From positions 1 to 21,114 of IMG/VR virus record IMGVR_UViG_3300025418_000608: 21,114 nucleotides of DNA; one strand, given 5' to 3'. This document shows positions 1 through 5,776 of this stretch, in pieces. Every line of letters starts with the position of its first letter. Within the stretch, counting starts at the first letter, position 1. The notes under the pieces were generated by a model. That model made no database searches. It was given only the letters and a program-made list of their open reading frames with translations, and was not told the origin of the DNA. The position numbers were made by a program, and so were the translations under genes. Source of the DNA: a virus.

Positions 1-22
1 CTCCAGCGATGAGCTTCTTCAC
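1..22 (-). CDS. 5' end of a gene cut by the window edge
   Basis: A GTG start overlaps the TGA stop of the upstream gene as GTGA, with a good GGAGGG ribosome binding site three bases before it. Only seven codons are visible (M-K-K-L-I-A-G), so the product cannot be named. The call rests on the tight stop-start overlap and the ribosome binding site, a pattern used throughout this window. Confidence 0.5.
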
Positions 23-159
23 TTGCCCTCCGTTGCGTCCAGTACCTTGATTACGTCGCAGGGGTGAACCATCGCCCCGCCACAGGCCATGCACCTTCCC
101 CCATCCCAGGCAATCTTGCGGTGCTTCTCTCGTAGGGCTTGGCGTTCGTCGGGGGTCAT
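19..159 (-). CDS. Small Cys protein, modular paralog family member A
   Basis: This 46-residue protein begins MTPDERQALREKH, continues with a C-x2-C pair (CMAC) and ends with the block HPCDVIKVLDATE. The same opening and PCDVIKVLDA blocks recur in the genes at 379-906 and 899-1144, and the opening recurs in the gene at 1213-1350. The three cysteines and nearby histidines suggest a small metal-binding fold. Short Cys proteins of this general look are common in actinobacterial phages, but I know of no assigned function. The ATG overlaps the upstream stop (ATGA). Its DNA shares a perfect 30-base and a perfect 29-base stretch with the gene at 379-906, so the duplication looks recent. Confidence 0.85.
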   Translation of the reverse strand: MTPDERQALREKHRKIAWDGGRCMACGGAMVHPCDVIKVLDATEGK

Positions 160-248
160 AGTTCACCTTTCAAGGTAAATTCGGCTGCCTGTAGCCACTC
201 AAGGTCGTCCTCGCCCGCCCGCATTGTGTCACGTTGTAATTTATTCAT
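156..248 (-). CDS. 30-residue hypothetical protein
   Basis: A short reading frame encodes a charged, probably helical peptide beginning MNKLQRDTMRAGEDD. Its TGA overlaps the ATG of the next gene as ATGA, the linkage used by most neighbours, which is the main reason to call it. The ribosome binding site is poor (AAAGGCG just before ATG). It sits downstream of a 130-base gap that holds an 8-bp inverted repeat. No function is suggested, and it could simply be a leader peptide for the next gene. Confidence 0.5.
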   Translation of the reverse strand: MNKLQRDTMRAGEDDLEWLQAAEFTLKGEL

Positions 249-378
249 TTTTCGCCTTTTGAGCCTGACGGGCTATCTAGGGCTTCACCCGTCAGAGTGG
301 ACGTTAGTATTTCATTACGGTGATTAACTCCGATGAATCCCCTAAATCCACTTTGTAAAGTTTTAAATTTTACTTGCG
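249..378. other. 130-base AT-rich gap with an inverted repeat
   Basis: No gene is supported here. The stretch is clearly richer in A and T than the rest of the window, especially 340-378. It contains the perfect 8-bp inverted repeat described at 265-295. I could not find a convincing -35/-10 pair, so a local promoter is possible but not shown. Confidence 0.6.
265..295 (-). repeat. Inverted repeat in the leader of the last small genes
   Basis: CTGACGGG at 265-272 pairs perfectly with CCCGTCAG at 288-295 across a 15-base loop. On the minus strand the hairpin lies 17 bases before the 30-residue gene. No T-run follows it, so a standard intrinsic terminator is unlikely. It could be an RNA structure that affects processing or translation, or a protein-binding site. 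Confidence 0.5.
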
Positions 379-906
379 TCATAATTTCATTTTGCACTTC
401 ACGCAATAGAGGCAGTCCATCACCACAGGAGGCAAGTTTAGGTAGTAAAAAGAAGTTTCAATAGTTTTTGTTTCATTGTGGTCGCAACTAGGTAATAGTT
501 TCTCTCCGCACTTGGGGCAGTAGGTGAAGGCAAAGTCAGTCTGGCCGTGTTCGATAACATCCCAGCCTTCGGGCAACGTCATTAGTCCGATGATGTGGGT
601 GCACTCAACTTTAGTTTTTAGGTCGTTAGGCTTTAGTTCTTCGGTAGCGTCCAGTACCTTGATTACGTCGCAGGGGAACATTACGAGGTCGCCGGCGATG
701 TCACCGCAGAACGTGCAGTGCCAGAACCATTCGCTGTATTTGTGGATTCCATCTTCAGAGGCTCCGCACTTTACCTGAGCCCCTTCTCTGAGGGAGGCCA
801 GCAGAACTTCGCTATGGGGCCACTCGCACTTGATGCAGTAGGGCTCAAGGCCGTCCTCGTCTCTACGGTGCTTCTCTCGTAGGGCTTGGCGTTCTTCTTT
901 AGTCAT
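379..906 (-). CDS. Multi-Cys zinc-finger-like protein, modular family member B
   Basis: The 175-residue protein opens MTKEERQALREKHR, has Cys pairs YCIKC and HCTFC in its first half, then the shared block FPCDVIKVLDATEE. A C-terminal extension carries more pairs (YCPKCGEKL, DCLYC, CVKC), as in zinc ribbons. It therefore looks like family members A and C with an insert and an added domain. The chosen ATG gives an 8-base overlap with the upstream gene, follows GGTGG, and matches the start of its paralogs; a longer frame to 975 is open but would overlap more. The 3' half is unusually AT-rich for this window, which suggests separate acquisition. Function unknown. Confidence 0.85.
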   Translation of the reverse strand: MTKEERQALREKHRRDEDGLEPYCIKCEWPHSEVLLASLREGAQVKCGASEDGIHKYSEWFWHCTFCGDIAGDLVMFPCDVIKVLDATEELKPNDLKTKVECTHIIGLMTLPEGWDVIEHGQTDFAFTYCPKCGEKLLPSCDHNETKTIETSFYYLNLPPVVMDCLYCVKCKMKL

Positions 907-1144
907 CGTTTCCACCTGCCCAATTATCCGATTCGGCGTCGGCAACAGAACCCTTGAAACCATCATCGTATCCACGTTCGTAATTTATCGCCGCCTGAAA
1001 GTTTGCTTCTTTCAGTGCATCCAGCACCTTGATTACGTCGCAGGGGTAATCGGCTGGGTAGCCACCGTCTTTGGTGCAGAAACCGCAATAGTCGCCAAGA
1101 TAGGTGTGCTTCTCTCGTAGGACTTTACGTTCTTCGGGGGTCAT
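899..1144 (-). CDS. Small Cys protein, modular family member C
   Basis: The 81-residue protein opens MTPEERKVLREKH, has the pair YCGFC, then YPCDVIKVLDALKE, followed by an acidic tail. The start at 1144 is chosen because it aligns with the openings of its paralogs, but it has no clear ribosome binding site. A GTG at 1216 in the same frame overlaps the upstream stop as GTGA and would add 24 residues; I cannot exclude it. Its stop overlaps the gene at 379-906. A small metal-binding role is inferred from the cysteines only. Confidence 0.8.
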   Translation of the reverse strand: MTPEERKVLREKHTYLGDYCGFCTKDGGYPADYPCDVIKVLDALKEANFQAAINYERGYDDGFKGSVADAESDNWAGGNDD

Positions 1145-1212
1145 TGTGGCTGAACGTTCACTAGCGCCTTCTGTGGTCGAGCGGTCACTTGTGTTGTTTT
1201 CGTATCGGTTTG

Positions 1213-1350
1213 TCACGAGTGCGCCCAGAAACCGTAGGTGCAGACCCCGAACAAGAACGCCCAGCAACCGAGAGCCAGGGCGTAGGCGAAGCAGTAGGAG
1301 CCGTACTGCCGGTGCTTCTCTCGTAGTTCTTGGCGCTGTTCCGGTGTCAC
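1213..1350 (-). CDS. Modular family member D: shared N-terminus joined to a membrane segment
   Basis: The 45-residue frame starts GTG, overlapping the upstream TGA as GTGA. It opens TPEQRQELREKHR like its three paralogs, but instead of a Cys pair and PCDVIKVLD it continues into a hydrophobic stretch (about residues 21-42, rich in A, L, F, W, Y, C) that could span a membrane, and ends WAHS. It was missed by simple ATG-based calling because of its GTG start. The DNA around the start (1310-1326) is nearly identical to the other copies. It may be an exchange of the second module or a decayed copy. Confidence 0.7.
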   Translation of the reverse strand: MTPEQRQELREKHRQYGSYCFAYALALGCWAFLFGVCTYGFWAHS

Positions 1351-1529
1351 TTGCACTCCTTGCCACAGCCGAGGCAGGTCACGGTGTCGCCGTTGCCGTC
1401 AATGAGATCAGCGTCGGCATCACGGAACCAGCCAAACAGTTTCGCCCAGCACTCGGGGCAGAAGATTTGCCAGACACCGTGGGTGAACAGACCGTAGGCG
1501 ATGGGCTTGGTCGTGGGCTTGCTCATCAT
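1347..1529 (-). CDS. Small Cys-pair protein
   Basis: This 60-residue protein carries two widely spaced Cys pairs, FCPEC in the middle and CLGC followed by KECK at the end, consistent with a single zinc-binding knuckle. Its ATG overlaps the previous stop (ATGA), and its own stop overlaps the next GTG (GTGA), so translation is probably coupled on both sides. No family recognised. Confidence 0.8.
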   Translation of the reverse strand: MMSKPTTKPIAYGLFTHGVWQIFCPECWAKLFGWFRDADADLIDGNGDTVTCLGCGKECK

Positions 1530-1840
1530 GCACCTGCCTTCTTCAGGTCGGCGAGGTCAAAGTCCTTCTGCTCTTGGCTCACGTCGAGCGTTCGGCTGTT
1601 GATGCGGATGCCGGTGAAGGAAATGCTCTCGGTAAAGCCGATGTTCTCACCTGCGAGGGCCATCTTGACCTTCATGGCTTCCTTGTCGGCGCTCATGACG
1701 TAGACGTTGCCGTCTTCACGAATCTCGGCGGTTGCCGTGCGGAACTTTGCGATGACTGCCTGCGCCTCCTGGAGCGATACCCCAACCCGTTCCGGCTGCA
1801 GGTAGATGTGTCCGTTGCGCTTGTACCAAGTTGCTTCCAT
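1526..1840 (-). CDS. Hypothetical protein, first gene of the last operon
   Basis: The 104-residue product has no Cys pairs, signal peptide or membrane segment. It mixes beta-like and helical segments (HIYLQPERVGVSLQEAQAVI; later EDGNVYVMSAD). The start is well supported by a strong GAGGAGGACAC ribosome binding site and by a promoter about 40 bases upstream (1880-1909). As the first gene under the operator-bearing promoter it is probably one of the more strongly expressed early proteins. Function not recognised. Confidence 0.85.
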   Translation of the reverse strand: MEATWYKRNGHIYLQPERVGVSLQEAQAVIAKFRTATAEIREDGNVYVMSADKEAMKVKMALAGENIGFTESISFTGIRINSRTLDVSQEQKDFDLADLKKAGA

Positions 1841-1879
1841 GTGTCCTCCTCAGAACTTCGGCGCTTTGCCGATACCTAG

Positions 1880-1909
1880 AGCGTACTGTCCGAGCGTAGG
1901 ACAAGTCAA
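1880..1909 (-). promoter_or_regulatory. Promoter of the last operon (TTGACT, 18 bp, TACGCT)
   Basis: On the minus strand TTGACT (1909-1904) is followed by an 18-base spacer and TACGCT (1885-1880). The gene start at 1840 lies about 40 bases further on. The -35 is close to consensus and the -10 keeps the TAnnnT frame. A promoter with the same geometry and nearly the same spacer precedes the middle operon at 8571-8600, which strengthens both calls. Confidence 0.7.
1887..1903. promoter_or_regulatory. Palindromic operator in the promoter spacer, copy 1
   Basis: TGTCCTACGCTCGGACA on the minus strand forms two 7-base arms around CGC with one mismatch. It fills the spacer between -35 and -10. The copy at 8578-8594 differs at one base. 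A protein bound here would block RNA polymerase or realign the promoter elements. Confidence 0.7.
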
Positions 1910-1940
1910 GCATTTTTTTAAAGTTTTTTGCGCCTTGCAA

Positions 1941-2390
1941 TTACTGGGCTTTTGCCCGTCGAGTGGCGTGGTAGCAGGCGGTGCACATCCCTGAGCGGAT
2001 CCGGTCGGCTGGCGTGTTCTCCACGATGCGCCCACAGGTCTTGCACTCAGAGAGTTCGGCCTTCTTCGCTCGCTCCTTGCCGGTCTGCACGAAGCGCACG
2101 AGGTCATCGACCTTCAGCGCCATGCGAGCCATCTCGTCAAGCAGGCGTGAGATGTCGCGCACGGAATCGAAGATGGGGTCGGCAATGTCGGCCTCGCTCA
2201 TCTTGCGAACGACTGCCGAGAGGGTCGGGTCGGAGTGCGTTCCCCTCGCCCTGGGGCCGGAAGGGGTAGCGTCCTTCTCGGCCCTCGTGCCAGCTCGTCG
2301 GCAGAGGTCAAGCATCACGCCGTCGGTCAGTCGGCTTAGAGACTTCTCGATGATGCGGCGGTCACGGATGAGGCGGTCGGCGTTCTTCAT
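1941..2390 (-). CDS. Zinc-ribbon protein
   Basis: The 149-residue protein has a charged helical N-terminal two thirds (predicted coiled or helical: RIIEKSLSRL; DISRLLDEMARMALKVDDLV) and a C-terminal zinc ribbon with C-x2-C (CKTCGR) and a second C-x2-C (CTACYHA). Such ribbons usually bind nucleic acid or protein. The ATG overlaps the stop of the 20-residue membrane peptide upstream (ATGA) and has a GGGGAGA ribosome binding site. It is the last gene of the replication operon; the next promoter begins about 30 bases after its stop. Confidence 0.85.
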   Translation of the reverse strand: MKNADRLIRDRRIIEKSLSRLTDGVMLDLCRRAGTRAEKDATPSGPRARGTHSDPTLSAVVRKMSEADIADPIFDSVRDISRLLDEMARMALKVDDLVRFVQTGKERAKKAELSECKTCGRIVENTPADRIRSGMCTACYHATRRAKAQ

Positions 2391-2449
2391 TTGTCTCCCC
2401 AGAGGTAGAGGGCAAGCCCGACGGCAAGAATAATAAAGACCAGTATCAC
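2387..2449 (-). CDS. 20-residue single-pass membrane peptide
   Basis: The frame GTG...TGA encodes MILVFIILAVGLALYLWGDK: one continuous hydrophobic helix with a charged GDK tail. Evidence for translation is unusually good for so small a frame: a GGAGG ribosome binding site lies five bases before GTG, GTG overlaps the upstream stop as GTGA, and its own TGA overlaps the next ATG as ATGA. It is expected to insert in the host membrane. Whether it acts as a small toxin, a regulator or only couples translation cannot be told. Confidence 0.65.
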   Translation of the reverse strand: MILVFIILAVGLALYLWGDK

Positions 2450-2781
2450 TTTGTCCTCCGTACTAACTCTACTATGCGGTCGAAGTCGCTGGGCTTCCAG
2501 ATGTAGACCTCGGCGCAGGGTATCTGCTGTAGATCCGCGAGCACTTCGTCCTGGGCCGGCGAGGTGCGACCCTTCTCACGCTTGAGCTCGGCGAAGATGA
2601 GCCGAGTGCCACGCCAGGCAGTGATGTCGGGGTAGCCAGCGAGCGAGACACGTCGACTGTCCGGCACGGAGTAGACCGACCAGCCCTCAAGCCGCATGAG
2701 GTGAGCGACCTGCTCATGAAAGTCCTTCTCTAGCATCGAGTTCTTCCACGCCGCTTTGCCGAACAGGGGGTCAGTTGCCAT
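2446..2781 (-). CDS. VRR-NUC-like nuclease
   Basis: The 111-residue protein matches small PD-(D/E)XK nucleases of the VRR-NUC type, which includes Holliday-junction resolvase-like enzymes. Visible motifs: an N-terminal helix with E (EKDFHEQVAHLMRLEGW), the GYPDITAWRG motif with its Asp near residue 53, and the AELKREKGR motif with Glu-x-Lys near residues 67-69, followed by SPAQDEVLADLQ, the usual Q helix. It probably cleaves branched DNA during replication or recombination. The start at 2781 gives an 11-base overlap with the upstream gene; an internal ATG before LEKDF is an alternative. It lies in the replication operon, as expected. Confidence 0.85.
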   Translation of the reverse strand: MATDPLFGKAAWKNSMLEKDFHEQVAHLMRLEGWSVYSVPDSRRVSLAGYPDITAWRGTRLIFAELKREKGRTSPAQDEVLADLQQIPCAEVYIWKPSDFDRIVELVRRTK

Positions 2782-2965
2782 CCGTGCCCTCCTCGGGGAA
2801 TTGGTTACGGCTGAGCCACTGGTCGATGATGAACTCGATGCCGGCCTCTTTCGCTCGGGCCTTCATGCGCTTCTTCTCCTTGCGCGAGTGGCGCTGACTG
2901 CTCACGATGCTGAGGTCGTAGATTCCCCACTTGCCGAGGTGAATCCGTCTATCCCTGGTAGCCAT
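2771..2965 (-). CDS. Small basic hypothetical protein
   Basis: The 64-residue product is rich in Lys and Arg in its middle (SRKEKKRMKARAKEAG), giving a basic helix that could touch nucleic acid, and ends acidic. It overlaps the HNH gene upstream by 17 bases and the nuclease gene downstream by 11, so it is packed between two nucleases. ATG at 2965 is chosen because GGGAG precedes it. No family recognised. Confidence 0.8.
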   Translation of the reverse strand: MATRDRRIHLGKWGIYDLSIVSSQRHSRKEKKRMKARAKEAGIEFIIDQWLSRNQFPEEGTDGN

Positions 2966-3296
2966 ACATCTCCCTTGCTCGTTGTGCTGCGATGAGGTCT
3001 GCCGACGTTGCCCATGAGTGGACGGTGAAGCCGTGCTCTTGAGCAAAGGCTGGGTGTCCGGTGATGAACGTGTGGCAGTTGCGACAGAGGGCGAGGACGT
3101 TCTCCTCGTCAAGGATGGAGCCACCTCGGGCTCGGGTCAGTATCTCATGCACGTCAGAAGCGTAGTGTGAGCAGATGCGCTCGATGCGAGCCTCGCACTC
3201 GGGGCGCTGTTCGAGAATCTGGTGGACGAACATCCGGCGCTTCACGTTGAGGGCTTGGCGTTTCTTTGAGACGGGGTTCAGTTTAGATCTCTTCAT
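2949..3296 (-). CDS. HNH endonuclease
   Basis: The 115-residue protein begins MKRSKLNPVSKKRQ and has the beta-beta-alpha metal nuclease core: DVHEILTRARGGS, then an Asn (ENVLALC) and C-x2-C-H (CRNCHTFITGHP). Cysteines upstream (PEC, IC) may complete the zinc site. In phages such enzymes sit near terminases or act as nicking or homing nucleases; here it sits inside the replication operon, which suggests a replication or recombination role or a free-standing nuclease. The ATG at 3296 is preferred over an upstream start at 3335 because GGAGGGCA precedes it; it overlaps the previous gene by 14 bases. Confidence 0.88.
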   Translation of the reverse strand: MKRSKLNPVSKKRQALNVKRRMFVHQILEQRPECEARIERICSHYASDVHEILTRARGGSILDEENVLALCRNCHTFITGHPAFAQEHGFTVHSWATSADLIAAQRAREMYGYQG

Positions 3297-3684
3297 TGCC
3301 CTCCTCGTCCGGTAATTCAGGTTCGTCGAGCTCAAACTTCTCGTCAGGGAACCAGTTGCCCTCAGGCCACTTGCCGTTTGCTTCGAAATAGCGGATAGTC
3401 CACGCGAGGCACTTGTTGCAGAAGTGCGGATGCGCTCCCCAGTAGGCCTCGGTGCGAGTAAGACACCAGCGCTCGCAGCCGTCGCAGATGCCAGGGAGCC
3501 AGTGCGCCGCTTGCTCGTAGTGGGCGACTATCCAGCCAATCGTCTCGGGGCTGTCGGTTCCCATGATGGCGAGGCGCTGGCCCATCGGGTTTGCGTTGAT
3601 GGAGATGCCATGCTCGAAGCAGTACGACATGAGCAGAAGGAAGTTGTCTGGCTCCTGGGGGTTGTCTGCCGAGGGAATCTTCAC
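3283..3684 (-). CDS. Cys-rich protein, possibly TubC-like N-terminus
   Basis: The 133-residue protein starts at GTG. Residues about 15-65 (LLLMSYCFEHGISINANP, then DSPETIGWIVAHYEQAAHWL) resemble the short docking-like domain seen in some phage primase-associated proteins. This is followed by a metal-site pattern, CDGCERWC and HFCNKCLAW, and an acidic C-terminus (DEPELPDEEGNEE). The resemblance is from memory of the pattern only. Its place just after the helicase loader supports a role in the replisome. Alternative: an unrelated zinc-binding protein. Confidence 0.75.
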   Translation of the reverse strand: MKIPSADNPQEPDNFLLLMSYCFEHGISINANPMGQRLAIMGTDSPETIGWIVAHYEQAAHWLPGICDGCERWCLTRTEAYWGAHPHFCNKCLAWTIRYFEANGKWPEGNWFPDEKFELDEPELPDEEGNEEI

Positions 3685-3693
3685 GTCTTGAGA

Positions 3694-4356
3694 CTACACC
3701 AGCGCCGGAACTCCTGCCTCCCCATCATCGTCTCCTTTGTCAGGGTCGAAGGCATCGCCTAGCCCGAGCCGGAAGATTTCACGGTTCTTGCGCTTGACCT
3801 CCTCAAGGTCTGGGGCTTCGCCGGCCTCGAGCTCCGGCGTTCCGGCCTTTGCCTTCTCGAGAGCCTGCTTCCTTTCGGTGTCGAGAGCGACGGCGGCGTT
3901 CACTCCCTCAAGCATCGTCTGCTGGATTTCCCGAACGTAACGGCCCTCGGAGATTTTGTAAGCCTTACGGAACTCGATGGCCCAGAAGTCGGCGTCCTTG
4001 TTGCACAGGTTTCGCCAGCCGATTCCTTCGATGGCTTTAGCGATGGCAGGGTGCGTCCACTTCGGCTCGTTGTCTCGGCCCCATGAGTTGATGCCCTGTT
4101 GCACCTCTCGGAGTGCTTCGTTCTCGTCCGGCATAGGGCCGGTAAGGATTTCGGCGCAGACTGCCAGGAACTGAGCCGAGTTCGGGAGTTCCGTCATCGT
4201 TGCCTTGCACTTACGAGCTGCTGAGACAACGAGGTCGTAGTCGAGGTTCTTCAGCGTGTCGTGCCACGCGTTCACGATTGCGTCTTGCGGCACTCGGTTG
4301 TTAGATCCCATCAAGTGCCCTACGACCTTGAGCGTTTGTTCTGGTGTCATTACCAT
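3694..4356 (-). CDS. Replicative helicase loader-like protein
   Basis: The 220-residue protein begins TPEQTLKVVGHLMG after two possible starts and is helical, with a polar, charged C-terminal half (LEAGEAPDLEEVKRKNRE; then an Asp-rich tail). The N-terminal pattern and its place directly after the initiator gene match phage helicase loaders such as G39P of SPP1, which bring the host DnaB-type helicase to the origin. The first ATG (4356) has GGAGG seven bases upstream; the second (4350) overlaps the initiator stop as TAATGA. No P-loop is visible, so it is not a DnaC-type ATPase. Confidence 0.75.
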   Translation of the reverse strand: MVMTPEQTLKVVGHLMGSNNRVPQDAIVNAWHDTLKNLDYDLVVSAARKCKATMTELPNSAQFLAVCAEILTGPMPDENEALREVQQGINSWGRDNEPKWTHPAIAKAIEGIGWRNLCNKDADFWAIEFRKAYKISEGRYVREIQQTMLEGVNAAVALDTERKQALEKAKAGTPELEAGEAPDLEEVKRKNREIFRLGLGDAFDPDKGDDDGEAGVPALV

Positions 4357-5198
4357 TGGTAGTCCTCCTCAGCGTTCTTCGCCCAATCGCGAAGTTTGGT
4401 TAGTTTGTCGTTCTTGAATCGTGATTTCAGGGTGGGATAGTGCTTCTTGAAAGTGAGCGGCGTGAGAATCACAGCGAGCCAGAACGAATCTTGCATCGCC
4501 CACTCGAGGATGTCGGTCAGTTCCTCGAGGTCGTTGCTTCGCAGCATCGCCTGGAAACCGTTGACTTGGGCCTTCGTCACCTTGAAGTTAGGAAGGCCGT
4601 TGTCGTTGAGACGAGACTGGAACAGGTCGATGAGACCGAGCACCTCCGCGCTCGCCAACGGCGACGCAGAAGTTAACTGTTGTTCCTTAGTTGTCTCTCC
4701 TTCATTGATACTCCTTCTTGTTAGTGCATTTTTGCCCTGACCATAGTGCAAATCTGCACTATCCCTTAGTGCATAATTGCCCTGACCATAGTGCACGGTT
4801 GCACCCATCTCAGCGCTCTTAGGCCAGATGTAGTATTCCGAAGAAGTGTAGGAACCGTCCTGCCTTTTTTGGCGAATTGCTAGGACTGCGCCGACCCTAA
4901 TGAGCTCGTTGATGGCTCGCTTCACGGTGTCCGCAGACACGCCAACTGTCTTGCCGATGGTCTTGTGTGAGGGCCACGCCGCTTCGTTCGCTCCGACAAA
5001 TCGGTCGATAACTCCGAATATCCGAACGGCGGTTGTGCTCAGTTCAGGGTGGTAAAGAATCCACTCAGGGATGACCGCAAAGCGGTGATTTCGTTTTGAT
5101 AGACTCGCTTGCACGAGTGACTCCTGTCCGCTAGGTGTTGCTCGAGAGGGGCGTAGGGGGTGACTACCCTGCGCCTCTCGCTCTTTTAATGATACCAC
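4350..5198 (-). CDS. Replication initiator with winged-helix domain
   Basis: The 282-residue protein has a winged helix-turn-helix of the HTH_36 type at about residues 35-120 (LSTTAVRIFGVIDRFVG, SHKTIGKTVGVSADTVKRAI, LIRVGAVLAIRQKR). A flexible middle at about residues 135-160 holds a repeated HYGQGxxAL encoded by 30-base DNA repeats, and the helical C-terminus (FQAMLRSNDLEELTDILEWAMQD) resembles DnaD-like replication proteins. It should bind the origin, probably the repeats within its own gene, and hand over to the loader encoded next. The start is GTG at 5198, overlapping the upstream TAG and following GGGGGAG. Confidence 0.85.
   Translation of the reverse strand: MVSLKEREAQGSHPLRPSRATPSGQESLVQASLSKRNHRFAVIPEWILYHPELSTTAVRIFGVIDRFVGANEAAWPSHKTIGKTVGVSADTVKRAINELIRVGAVLAIRQKRQDGSYTSSEYYIWPKSAEMGATVHYGQGNYALRDSADLHYGQGKNALTRRSINEGETTKEQQLTSASPLASAEVLGLIDLFQSRLNDNGLPNFKVTKAQVNGFQAMLRSNDLEELTDILEWAMQDSFWLAVILTPLTFKKHYPTLKSRFKNDKLTKLRDWAKNAEEDYQW
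4721..4795. repeat. Iteron-like repeats, candidate replication origin
   Basis: Two 30-base direct repeats, 4721-4750 and 4766-4795, match at 28 of 30 positions with starts 45 bases apart. Each starts TTAGTGCAT and ends CCATAGTGCA. The hexamer AGTGCA occurs four times in one orientation (4723, 4745, 4768, 4790) and once inverted (4755). ATAGTGCA at 4743-4750 and TGCACTAT at 4755-4762 form a perfect 8-bp inverted repeat. Initiator-binding iterons inside the initiator gene are known from lambda O and SPP1 gene 38. The repeats also encode the HYGQGxxAL peptide repeat. Confidence 0.7.
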
Positions 5199-5776
5199 TA
5201 CTTCTCCCCCTTCCGGCGGCGCTCACGGGCCGCGTTCCATGCGTCCGAGTGCGCTTTGCGACAGGCTACACAACGAACCTTGTGACCGGCCTTAGATCCG
5301 CCCAGGAGCGCTGCCTGACGTGCAAGCAACTGGTAGCCGTAGTCCGTGCCGCAACTCGGGTGAAAGCCCTCGGGGTCGTAGGAGATGAGCTTCGCCACGC
5401 GCCGCTCGTAGGTGGCGTGGGCTCGCTCGCAGTCCTCGCAATAGAACTCCATCTCTAGGCTGTAGAGGTAGCCCTGCTCGCTTCCGCAGTACGGGTGCCT
5501 GATGCGCTCCTCGACATCTCGACGCTCTCGGGCGATGGTGATGTGGCGCTCCTTGCGGATCTGTCGAAGTTCAGAGGCCGTCGCTCCGCCCCAGATGCCA
5601 TAGACCTCGTTCTCTAGGCCCATCTGAAGGCAGGGCTCTTGGTAGGGGCACTCCTGGCACAGTAACTTCGCCTGCGCCTCTAGGAGCATCCTGATGCCCT
5701 TCTCCGTGCCTTCTGGTGGGTAGAACACCTGCGTCTTGCCTCGGCAGAGAGGGTTGGGGAACTTGTGAACCTTCAT
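5198..5776 (-). CDS. WhiB-like protein with two Cys repeats at the C-terminus
   Basis: The 192-residue protein has the four WhiB cysteines (C11, C40, C43, C49; pattern C-x2-C-x5-C) and the GIWGG turn at 60-64, followed by the basic TASELRQIRKER stretch. WhiB proteins hold a 4Fe-4S cluster and usually bind the main sigma factor. Unlike a typical WhiB of about 80-120 residues, this one has two further units (HPYCGSEQGY...CEDCERAH and HPSCGTDYGY...CVACRKAH) and a basic end. Start ATG 5776 overlaps the upstream stop (ATGA). Phage WhiBs can interfere with host WhiB regulation; which genes this one affects is unknown. Confidence 0.9.
   Translation of the reverse strand: MKVHKFPNPLCRGKTQVFYPPEGTEKGIRMLLEAQAKLLCQECPYQEPCLQMGLENEVYGIWGGATASELRQIRKERHITIARERRDVEERIRHPYCGSEQGYLYSLEMEFYCEDCERAHATYERRVAKLISYDPEGFHPSCGTDYGYQLLARQAALLGGSKAGHKVRCVACRKAHSDAWNAARERRRKGEK

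Noticed and set aside
899-1366. Long frame starting MARSAS that would merge with the gene at 899-1144
   Set aside because: It runs through the GTG-started gene at 1213-1350 and the preceding stop-start overlap; its N-terminal part is Arg- and Leu-rich, as expected of an antisense or out-of-frame reading. Only the part from 1144, or possibly 1216, is supported.
1946-1957. GGGC-TTTT-GCCC hairpin as terminator of the replication operon
   Set aside because: The stem has four base pairs, lies partly in the coding end, and is not followed by a T-run on the minus strand.
4721-4795. CRISPR-like repeat pair
   Set aside because: Only two repeats, with a 15-base gap, inside a coding gene, and the repeat is explained better as iterons.
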